28,084 nt of DNA from a virus. Shown here piece by piece: positions 8,101 through 12,942 of the stretch. The notes beneath the pieces are model-generated. The model searched no databases and was not told where the DNA came from. It saw only the letters and a list, made by a program, of their open reading frames with translations. A program made the translations under genes and the position numbers. The number at the start of each line of letters is the position of its first letter. Position 1 is the stretch's first letter. The stretch lies in IMG/VR virus record IMGVR_UViG_3300021519_000051, positions 1-28,084 of that record; one strand, given 5' to 3'.

Positions 8101-8473
8101 CTGGACGAATACCTGTTCCAGTTAATTGGTTAAGATCAATGTCTGCGCGGATTGCATATAATTGGTTACCTAGGCCTAATGCGCTGTATGCTGTCAGTAA
8201 ACCATATTCGTTTAGCTCGCCACCGTTAATTGGTGTACCAGCAGAACTAAGCTGGAATGTTGGTGTGCCCATTGCCGTCACTAAGTCACGTTGACTTGTA
8301 AATGATTGTAATAGACCAGCGTTAGCCTTAGTTGTACCCGTTGCTAATGCATTGTTGTACGTTTTATCTTGTGCTGTTGCTAGTAATACTAAGGGAACAG
8401 ATCCTACGTTACTATTAACGTATTGACTCTGGTCATTAATGGAAATTTGAATTCCTGGGGATACTAGTGCCAT
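5132..8473 (-). CDS. gp18: Contractile tail sheath protein, T4 gp18-like, with large insertions
   Basis: The protein has 1113 residues against 659 in T4 gp18. The N-terminus (MALVSPGIQISINDQS) and C-terminus carry the conserved sheath core. In the last 150 residues, SRNRINVVRLENYLRTIFKS, FEPNDQITRKTLAHQIESAL and DFLVICDTSNNTP match the sheath C-terminal domain. The middle is expanded. Around residues 254-310 and 478-545 there are two similar modules that recall the flagellin IN motif, and at about 350-400 and 600-690 there are Trp/Tyr-rich beta segments. Extra domains would decorate the sheath surface. The start at 8473 has AAAGGAA at 8-14 bases upstream, inside an inverted repeat with a late promoter. 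It is followed by gp19. Confidence 0.9.
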   Translation of the reverse strand: MALVSPGIQISINDQSQYVNSNVGSVPLVLLATAQDKTYNNALATGTTKANAGLLQSFTSQRDLVTAMGTPTFQLSSAGTPINGGELNEYGLLTAYSALGLGNQLYAIRADIDLNQLTGTGIRPAGNVADGTFWLDLANTEFGLYALNTATTPGTFNHQAPLLITDPAEVYNNNVDMYGSSTSFNISTPIASVGQPGRFALVCVTTSGAVPAAIRLFYKCTTVAGTLNNTWVQVGSYAWQRALPAVQASVASPTLTLSGSPAASSISINGTTVSFSSTSLSVIASAINTAAITGVTASVVGGLLTLFATSASKSNGSTVDGGLTLVESDATNTPLNKMGITAGTYWCPVFFYGNYAQQPTGGWLSTDTQPRPMGSVWWKTSSTGVGYSPSLKKYSASLDSWVPVSAPLFNFFADAIAGLDPAGGGVNIPHGTVITHIGVSDNTANGLRFAEQTFTHADDIVTEGTSGTPGTFVIGNSFTLAATIPGAANITLISHTITLTGTTASSFVADILAANIPYVTARLNSNGSITITHTTGGQIQLTNVSGTPLATAGFVAGQGSDFTMTSTGAVAISNWVAITTTIKYSLSAPYSAPDSGTLWYYSNPADIDIMINNNGWKGYRNGVTADARGYDLTATDPAGVIVSATKPTSQSDATVLVAGDLWLDSSDLVNYPSLYRYSGATWVAIDNTDHITSNGIVFADARWDTTGTSDVISDTIPSLVAMLSSNFIDQDAPDYRLYPRGALLFNTRRSGYNIKKYVADYFNASSFPTLPAVPNASSNLPTYEGTWVSVSGLDTNGVMKAGSAAQRSLIVAALQSAVDSNVDVREDNYNFNLLVAPGYPELIDNLVALNDDRTNTGFVIGDTPMTLEPTTTAISRWNSNTNGDGLATASPYLAVYYPAGLTNDLSGNTVAVPSSHAALRTFLYNDNVSYQWFAPAGVHRGLVDNLSDIGHVDATTGTFIHNGVNQGLRDALYTLKINPITQLPGTGLVVWGQETKSGDSTSRNRINVVRLENYLRTIFKSVSNGFLFEPNDQITRKTLAHQIESALHDVLSKRGLYDFLVICDTSNNTPSIIANNQLYVDVAIEPMKDVEFIYIPIALYNPGTVASLGMAST

Positions 8474-8482
8474 GGTGTTTTT

Positions 8483-8519
8483 CCTTTATAATACATGTTA
8501 AAGTTATTTATTATAAAGG
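8483..8519 (-). promoter_or_regulatory. RBS-sequestering hairpin overlapping the gp18 late promoter
   Basis: A perfect 11-bp inverted repeat on the minus strand pairs CCTTTATAATA (8519-8509) with TATTATAAAGG (8493-8483) across a 15-base loop. The AAAGG of the gp18 Shine-Dalgarno sequence is in the 3' arm. The late motif overlaps the 5' arm, so the predicted late start (about 8499) is in the loop and late RNA cannot form the stem. Only read-through RNA from upstream can. Confidence 0.7.
8505..8512 (-). promoter_or_regulatory. T4-type late promoter AATAAATA for the sheath gene
   Basis: AATAAATA lies 31 bases before the gp18 ATG, with a ribosome site AAAGGAA (8481-8487) between. It matches T4 TATAAATA at seven of eight positions. 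Confidence 0.7.
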
Positions 8520-8562
8520 ATCAAAATATAGGTAGTTGTAGGTGCCTTGGCAAAGGTTTGGG

Positions 8563-8570
8563 GGTAAATA
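8563..8570 (+). promoter_or_regulatory. Late-promoter-like GGTAAATA adjoining ATG
   Basis: GGTAAATA ends four bases before the plus-strand ATG at 8575, the same tight layout as at 4423 and 2089. The GGGGG run just upstream could instead act as a distant ribosome site. Weak evidence. Confidence 0.3.
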
Positions 8571-8574
8571 CTGT

Positions 8575-8925
8575 ATGCTAAAACGAGATCTATGCCCTAT
8601 ATGCCACAATAACCCCGTGGCTGTTAACTATATTCGCGATGATGTCTATCATTATCGCAATAGTTGCACGGCATGTATTCGACGAGGGAAGAAACTTCCA
8701 AAGTTACCTCCTTTATGGGCAAAGACTGGCTACAAGAAAAAAGACAGATGCGAGCTTTGTAACTTTAAAGCAAAATCAATGAAGCAATTATTTGTATATC
8801 ACGTTGATGGTAGCTTAAAAAATGTAAATTCGTTTAATTTAAAAACAGTATGCGCCAACTGTCAAATTGAATTAATCGATCTTAAGCTACCATGGAAGCC
8901 AGCGGCTATTGTACCAGATTTTTAA
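8575..8925 (+). CDS. HNH-like double zinc-finger protein, catalytic residues degenerate
   Basis: The protein has 116 residues from the ATG at 8575. A longer GTG start at 8542 is possible but adds an unpromising tail. Two zinc sites are apparent: C7-x2-C10 with C31-x2-C34, and C59-x2-C62 with C93-x2-C96. Between the last two pairs lies YHVDGSLKNVNSFNLKTVCANCQ, which follows the HNH pattern HHxDGNxxNNxxxNLxxLCxxCH. The first His is Tyr75 and the final His is Gln97. H76, D78 and N88 remain. HNH folds are usually metal-dependent nucleases, but with these substitutions this one may be a weak nuclease or only a nucleic-acid-binding protein. It is the only plus-strand gene between sheath and kinase, and its last 20 bases overlap the end of the convergent kinase gene. 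Confidence 0.75.
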   Translation: MLKRDLCPICHNNPVAVNYIRDDVYHYRNSCTACIRRGKKLPKLPPLWAKTGYKKKDRCELCNFKAKSMKQLFVYHVDGSLKNVNSFNLKTVCANCQIELIDLKLPWKPAAIVPDF

Positions 8926-9538
8926 TGTTTGTATACAGGTCTTCAATGGACCCATTGTTATCTATAATAACATCAAATTCAGTGCCCACCCATGCTGTTT
9001 CGCTAACGTGAATACCAGCTCGCTCAAGCCTAGAACGACCAGTAGCCCATGTTACGTTATTTCGTTCTCCACGATTAAAATTAATAGCATCATTGTACCA
9101 TTCCGGTAATGAACCACGTTGCACCCATACTACTTTCCCGCCAGCATCTTTAATAGACTTAATTTCGTTTGGGAATCGGCAGTCGCTAATAACAATATTG
9201 TCTTTACTAGTTCGTAGTTTGTTCTCCACACTGGCAATCCATATGTCGTTGTGAAACGCTTTGCGGCACACTTCCGTTCCCCACAATTGTAATACCAACC
9301 GTGGGGTTAACTTAGGCTTTTTTAAACGTTCTGCCCACCAAGGATCGACTTGTTCTCTCCACTCTCGAGCTTCTTTAGTTCTGCCTTCGAGCAACTCTCG
9401 ATCCCACCCAAACACAGCCGCTACTGCATCCTTAAGGGTTGCCGCAAACGAATCTCGTCTAAATTCATGGAAGTTAACTAGGTAATCAGCAACGGTGTCT
9501 TTACCGCTACCAATAAAACCGCAGATGCCAATAATCAT
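8906..9538 (-). CDS. gp1: Deoxynucleoside monophosphate kinase, T4 gp1-like
   Basis: The protein has 210 residues (T4 gp1 is 241). It phosphorylates dNMPs to dNDPs for phage DNA synthesis in the cytoplasm. The P-loop GFIGSGKDT is at residues 7-15. The lid and substrate region contains LLEGRTKEAREW and WGTEVCRKAFHNDIW, the latter typical of the dNMP kinase family. A core strand VISDCRFPNEI follows. The ATG has AGGAG about 8 bases upstream and a sigma70-like promoter overlapping the stop of the preceding gene, so it is probably expressed early. No terminator follows. RNA from here would run antisense to the HNH-like gene and on into gp18. Confidence 0.88.
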   Translation of the reverse strand: MIIGICGFIGSGKDTVADYLVNFHEFRRDSFAATLKDAVAAVFGWDRELLEGRTKEAREWREQVDPWWAERLKKPKLTPRLVLQLWGTEVCRKAFHNDIWIASVENKLRTSKDNIVISDCRFPNEIKSIKDAGGKVVWVQRGSLPEWYNDAINFNRGERNNVTWATGRSRLERAGIHVSETAWVGTEFDVIIDNNGSIEDLYTNIKNLVQ

Positions 9539-9564
9539 AAAAAAGCTCCTAGTGTATAGAAGCT

Positions 9565-9593
9565 ATTTTTACATAATAATTTAGTAAAGTCAA
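9565..9593 (-). promoter_or_regulatory. Sigma70-type early promoter for the dNMP kinase
   Basis: TTGACT (9593-9588) and AAAAAT (9570-9565) are separated by exactly 17 bases. AGC follows the -10 box, as in the two other early promoters. The -35 box begins one base after the stop of the 121-aa gene. A short leader with AGGAG precedes the ATG at 9538. Confidence 0.6.
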
Positions 9594-9594
9594 A

Positions 9595-9960
9595 CTATTT
9601 TTTAGATTTATTTAGGGCAATTGCACCAACTGTACGGTGTGGGCTAACCTTGTGGACAAAGTCAGCTTCTTGGCTACCACGCGGACTGATACGTTTGCTT
9701 TTTATGCCATGTGCTTTTTCTGTAGCATCAATTATGGCTTCGCAAGCATCGGTGTATGCTACAGTTATCAATGATTGACCGGCTGGCCCTTCAAGATCAG
9801 GTGGGTGATGAAAATCCGGGGCACCGCCCATGTTAACACCAAATTTATAAGCATCATATGGATCTGAGCTTTGTAAATCTTTATGTATTTTCATCCCAGG
9901 CGTAGCAGATATTTGATCTGCTGGTAATTGGGATTCAATGATAATTTCTGTGATCTTCAT
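9595..9960 (-). CDS. Small protein of unknown function, MKITEI-type N-terminus
   Basis: The protein has 121 residues, starting MKITEIIIES and containing YDAYKFGVNMGGAPD, then a strand-helix segment (SLITVAYTDACEAIIDA) and a basic tail ending in SKK. Short proteins with an MKI-x-EI-I start and a DxYxFGVxxAGAPD-like block are, from memory, common in environmental T4-like phages without known function. The gene is seven bases after gp13, with AGGAT 9-13 bases upstream inside the end of gp13, so it is co-expressed with the neck protein. No enzymatic motif is visible. Confidence 0.7.
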   Translation of the reverse strand: MKITEIIIESQLPADQISATPGMKIHKDLQSSDPYDAYKFGVNMGGAPDFHHPPDLEGPAGQSLITVAYTDACEAIIDATEKAHGIKSKRISPRGSQEADFVHKVSPHRTVGAIALNKSKK

Positions 9961-9967
9961 ACTATAC

Positions 9968-10879
9968 TTATCCTGTTACCCACGTCAATGGTTGGCTACC
10001 GTCGACATAGTTCTTTAAATCTTCTTCTAGCTTTTCCATTTCAGCAACTGCTTCTTGTTTAAGTGCATCGCCGTTCATTGATGCTCCGCCCTGCGGGCCA
10101 GCAATAGTACTAAATTTGCTACGTGCTTCTCCAATGATACGTTTAGCAAAACTATAAGCATATTCCTGTAACCACGGAAATGCGTAAGTATCATTAAAAA
10201 TCATTTGATCTGGCTTGGTATTGTATATCCAAAGTAATACCGTTTCCTGTTGGTCCAACGGAGGATTTTCTCCCTGGAATGGCATTTTACGTACTAGAGT
10301 TAATTTCTTAGTAACTGGATTAAATGTAAAATTCATGTAACCACCAAACATACGCATTGCTAATTTTTGATAGTCCACAAATAATTCATAGTTAGTTAAG
10401 CCGCCAACACGGCCGGCTTGCAACATGTAGGTATTTAAATATCCACTGGCAAACGGTTCAAACTGGCTGGCTGTAGTTCCTGTCACACTTCCAATACCGC
10501 GGCGAAATACTGCACGTACTGTCTGTATTTCCTTGGGCAGTATATACTCTTGCGTTTCTGGCATTAGCTGTAAAAACGCATAACTTTCCTCGGCGGAATT
10601 TTGTGCTTTTTGGCGATACTTAACAAGTGCCTGCTTAATGGACATCTCGTAGTGTTCTTTATCTAGTTCAACATCAACGATACCATCACCAAGGCGCATA
10701 CGCACGTAGTCTGTGATTTCTGCACGTTGTTTATCGCTACTGTCAAGCACCGATCCATCAAACGCTATATGACTACCAGTTTGATGGCCGGTGTTTGCAT
10801 CAAAAAGACTCTTTCCGGTTATGTTACCACCAGTGATGTTTGCTTCTGATGTGGGTGTATTTGGATATGGTGTCGACAT
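9968..10879 (-). CDS. gp13: Neck protein, T4 gp13-like
   Basis: The protein has 303 residues, near T4 gp13 (309). gp13 and gp14 form the neck that closes the filled head and provides the tail attachment site. After a Gly/Thr-rich N-terminus, the conserved core runs DYVRMRLGDGIVDVELDKEH, then EEYILPKEIQ-type strands (QEYILPKEIQTVRAVFRRGI), and a helical end YAFPWLQEYAYSFAKRIIGE with GGASMNGDALKQEAVAEME. The ATG at 10879 has AGGAA seven bases upstream, held inside an inverted repeat with a late promoter. Unlike T4, gp14 is not next to it but on the opposite strand 2 kb away. Confidence 0.85.
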   Translation of the reverse strand: MSTPYPNTPTSEANITGGNITGKSLFDANTGHQTGSHIAFDGSVLDSSDKQRAEITDYVRMRLGDGIVDVELDKEHYEMSIKQALVKYRQKAQNSAEESYAFLQLMPETQEYILPKEIQTVRAVFRRGIGSVTGTTASQFEPFASGYLNTYMLQAGRVGGLTNYELFVDYQKLAMRMFGGYMNFTFNPVTKKLTLVRKMPFQGENPPLDQQETVLLWIYNTKPDQMIFNDTYAFPWLQEYAYSFAKRIIGEARSKFSTIAGPQGGASMNGDALKQEAVAEMEKLEEDLKNYVDGSQPLTWVTG

Positions 10880-10885
10880 TAGTTA

Positions 10886-10920
10886 TTCCTGTGTACAGTA
10901 TTTATTACCGCACACAAGAA
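10886..10920 (-). promoter_or_regulatory. RBS-sequestering hairpin overlapping the gp13 late promoter
   Basis: On the minus strand the 15-base arm TTCTTGTGTGCGGTA (10920-10906) pairs along its whole length with TACTGTACACAGGAA (10900-10886), with three G-U pairs and a 5-base loop ATAAA. The AGGAA ribosome site is within the 3' arm. The late promoter motif spans the loop, and its predicted start (about 10893) is inside the 3' arm, so late RNA cannot fold this way. Confidence 0.7.
10899..10906 (-). promoter_or_regulatory. T4-type late promoter AATAAATA for gp13
   Basis: AATAAATA ends 19 bases before the gp13 ATG, and the AGGAA ribosome site (10886-10890) lies between. It sits in the 43-base gap after the early-type 389-aa gene. 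Confidence 0.7.
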
Positions 10921-10922
10921 CC

Positions 10923-12092
10923 CTATGCCGTTTTAAGTAGCAATACGTCTACGCTTATACGCCCGTTGAGCCTAGTTTCTGTTGCCTTGATGTTCTCTAG
11001 AAACTTACGCAAGTCTATCTTACCAGCTTTTGCAAATTCTTTTAGCTTTTCCTCGGGTTTACGCAATGTTTTGCTAGTGGACTTAGTTTCGCTAAAGTTA
11101 ATAATGCTAGTACCTTTAACACTTAATGTTTGGTACTGGTCCACCGAAACATACTTGCCCAGTTTACGGGTTTTTGTATTATAAACCCATAGCTCTTGTG
11201 CGCCCACAATGTCTGCGGGGTTTATGCTTACAAGTTTAAGGCTCTTATCTTCTTTGGCGTACTTGAGCTTGGCCACGACCTTTTCTTTGCTTACTGCACG
11301 TTTAACACGTACCTTTTTAGTGGCTTTTTTAATTCCACGGTACTGCTCAATCTCAGTTAGTGTTTGGTCGATGTATGCAAAGTACCGTTTGAAATCGGCT
11401 GTTTTAAGATGGCTATATCCTTCTACCAATTGTTCATCTTGTTTTTCAAAAGCCATTTTAAGCTCATCAAACTTGGATTGGAACACTTCCTCGTATTTGT
11501 TGAGTTGGCTTTGTGGCACGTTATTTGTAACAAGGAAATCGTACGTTTTAAAAGTAAACTTTTTATTTGTTGACAGCTCATCATACTGGCCTTCTAACTC
11601 GCCAAGTAGTTCGCTGGTTTTTTCGTTAAGCCTATCTTGAATAGTGGGCACGTATGCTTTGGGTTTATCCGCCGTTACTTCAATCACTTCAGCACCCGCC
11701 AGTTTAATTGATTTACGAATATTCTCCATAATATATTCAAGATGTCTACCGCGGAACGGCATTCCTTTTCGGTGTGCCATAATTAGACTACACGCCGTTT
11801 GGTTTATTGTTTTATCTCCGCTACGTATAAATGCTTTGATATCATCTTTAGTAAATTTAAGCTCTGGATCTTTCATCCATTCAACGACATGCTTTTTACA
11901 ATCCTTTTGACTGTAATAGTAATTGTAGTAATAAAAACTTTGGCGGAGGAAATGATCAAATTGTTCATCGGTCATTGCCTTGGCTCGTTCAGTGTCCCAC
12001 TCGGGCTCAGTGCCTGTATATTTTTCATCAGCAAATAGCGGGTTCCGTTGAACCTTTACTTTCGCTCTTACTGTTTTACCGTTGAGTTTCAT
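10923..12092 (-). CDS. 389-aa protein of unknown function in the early-type cluster
   Basis: The protein is soluble-looking and Lys/Glu-rich. Residues 26-75 include EPEWDTERAKAMTDEQFDHF and a striking Tyr cluster (Y54-Y56, Y58-Y60) followed by SQKDCKKHVVEWM. Residues about 150-250 look helical or coiled-coil. A basic stretch KKATKKVRVKRAVSKEKVV is at about 255-273, and the C-terminus is mixed strand and helix. The ATG at 12092 overlaps the end of the exonuclease gene by 17 bases, with AAGGAAAG just upstream. No known domain is recognised. Expression from the early promoters upstream and the basic patch make a nucleic-acid-related or host-takeover role possible, but this is inference. Confidence 0.75.
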   Translation of the reverse strand: MKLNGKTVRAKVKVQRNPLFADEKYTGTEPEWDTERAKAMTDEQFDHFLRQSFYYYNYYYSQKDCKKHVVEWMKDPELKFTKDDIKAFIRSGDKTINQTACSLIMAHRKGMPFRGRHLEYIMENIRKSIKLAGAEVIEVTADKPKAYVPTIQDRLNEKTSELLGELEGQYDELSTNKKFTFKTYDFLVTNNVPQSQLNKYEEVFQSKFDELKMAFEKQDEQLVEGYSHLKTADFKRYFAYIDQTLTEIEQYRGIKKATKKVRVKRAVSKEKVVAKLKYAKEDKSLKLVSINPADIVGAQELWVYNTKTRKLGKYVSVDQYQTLSVKGTSIINFSETKSTSKTLRKPEEKLKEFAKAGKIDLRKFLENIKATETRLNGRISVDVLLLKTA

Positions 12093-12582
12093 GTCTTTCC
12101 TTCACTAAGGGTTTATATGCAAATTTATTACCGTGGGCATCATACAATGCCATGTGCTGTTTCCAACCAATTGTGTCTTTTTCCAACCAAAACCAATCCA
12201 GTGCTTGTTGATCTAAGGCACCCCAAATGTTTCGGGTAGTTAAAAAATCCGGCTGCATCTCTTCTGGCAGTCGCATTAACATGTTACGCATTAGCCACCA
12301 ATCTGTATTGTAATCAAAACAGATTATACATTCTTTTTCATATTCATGCAACCATTCTGCAAGCTCTTTGGCCACAGCATAGCGAGTGCCCACTACTCTA
12401 TCTTTATGCTTGCCCAATAAAGGTAACACATTTTCCCTTACAAATCCAGTACATGCTTCGTTCCTGTAATCTGTCAGTTCAGCATAGAATTCCCGACCGT
12501 TTTCGTCAACTAATCCAATCGCGATTAAGTCGCACTCCGCTTCAGGGAAATCCGTAAACTCTGTGTCTAAAAATACAAGCAT
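12076..12582 (-). CDS. DEDDh-type 3'-5' exonuclease-like protein
   Basis: The protein has 168 residues from the ATG at 12582. A TTG six codons upstream lies within the promoter and is rejected. The fold-defining motifs are present: FLDTEFTDF with D6 and E8, CFDYNTDWWLM with D90 or D94, and H143-x4-D148 in HMALYD. These give the DEDDh set of RNase T/oligoribonuclease-like enzymes that remove 3' nucleotides using two metal ions. The compact size suggests an Rv2179c-like exoribonuclease branch rather than a polymerase proofreading domain. The promoter box ends six bases before the ATG, so the mRNA is predicted to be leaderless. The substrate (RNA or DNA) cannot be told from sequence. Confidence 0.7.
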   Translation of the reverse strand: MLVFLDTEFTDFPEAECDLIAIGLVDENGREFYAELTDYRNEACTGFVRENVLPLLGKHKDRVVGTRYAVAKELAEWLHEYEKECIICFDYNTDWWLMRNMLMRLPEEMQPDFLTTRNIWGALDQQALDWFWLEKDTIGWKQHMALYDAHGNKFAYKPLVKERHETQR

Positions 12583-12588
12583 AGTGCT

Positions 12589-12617
12589 ATTATATAGCAA
12601 AATCCTTTTTTGGTCAA
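12589..12617 (-). promoter_or_regulatory. Sigma70-type early promoter, leaderless layout
   Basis: TTGACC (12617-12612) and TATAAT (12594-12589) have a 17-base spacer. AGCACT then separates the -10 box from the ATG, placing the start of RNA at the start codon. The -35 box overlaps the TGA stop of the upstream gene. Confidence 0.8.
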
Positions 12618-12877
12618 CTACTAACTAGTATAGCAAACATTAGATACTGCTCCAACAGGGTCAGAGATTCGTCAAATTTCGTCAATAAGTCATTGTATTT
12701 AGGGGTTATTTTGCCCGATCTGCGACAATTTATAGCCTCTTTACTAAGCTCAGCATTAAAGCGATCAACGGCGGTATACATGCGTTTTAAATCCAGCCGT
12801 TGCTCGGGCTCGGAAGCTATAATACGACACCGAACAGCTTCCATCCTAGTTTGTATTTCTGCAAGGCTAGTAGACAT
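12614..12877 (-). CDS. Small helical early protein of unknown function
   Basis: The protein has 87 residues and is almost entirely helical: MSTSLAEIQTRMEAVRCRII at the start, a basic middle (CRRSGKITPKYND), and a hydrophobic end (LEQYLMFAILVSS). No transmembrane segment is convincing and no domain is recognised. It is the first gene of the leftward early-type cluster and is driven by the best sigma70 consensus promoter in the window, with six bases between -10 box and ATG. Position and size fit an early host-interaction or regulatory protein, which is inference only. Confidence 0.65.
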   Translation of the reverse strand: MSTSLAEIQTRMEAVRCRIIASEPEQRLDLKRMYTAVDRFNAELSKEAINCRRSGKITPKYNDLLTKFDESLTLLEQYLMFAILVSS

Positions 12878-12883
12878 AATGCT

Positions 12884-12912
12884 ATTATACGATAAAATGG
12901 TATACTTGTCAA
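12884..12912 (-). promoter_or_regulatory. Consensus sigma70 early promoter, leaderless layout
   Basis: TTGACA (12912-12907) and TATAAT (12889-12884) are both perfect boxes with a 17-base spacer. AGCATT separates the -10 box from the ATG at 12877. Its -35 box is only three bases from the opposing late promoter. Confidence 0.88.
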
Positions 12913-12915
12913 ACC

Positions 12916-12923
12916 CATAAATA
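12916..12923 (+). promoter_or_regulatory. T4-type late promoter CATAAATA for gp14-gp15-Nudix
   Basis: CATAAATA on the plus strand lies 19 bases before the gp14 ATG, with AGGAA (12933-12937) at five bases upstream. It is back to back with the leftward early promoter. Confidence 0.7.
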
Positions 12924-12942
12924 CTACAATATAGGAATTGCT

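Noticed and set aside
8542-8574. GTG at 8542 as start of the HNH-like gene
   Set aside because: The added residues are not part of the zinc domain, while the ATG at 8575 begins just before the first CxxC and follows a promoter-like motif.
12583-12600. TTG at 12600 as start of the exonuclease gene
   Set aside because: It lies within the -10 region of a very good promoter. The ATG at 12582 precedes the LVFLDTE motif directly.
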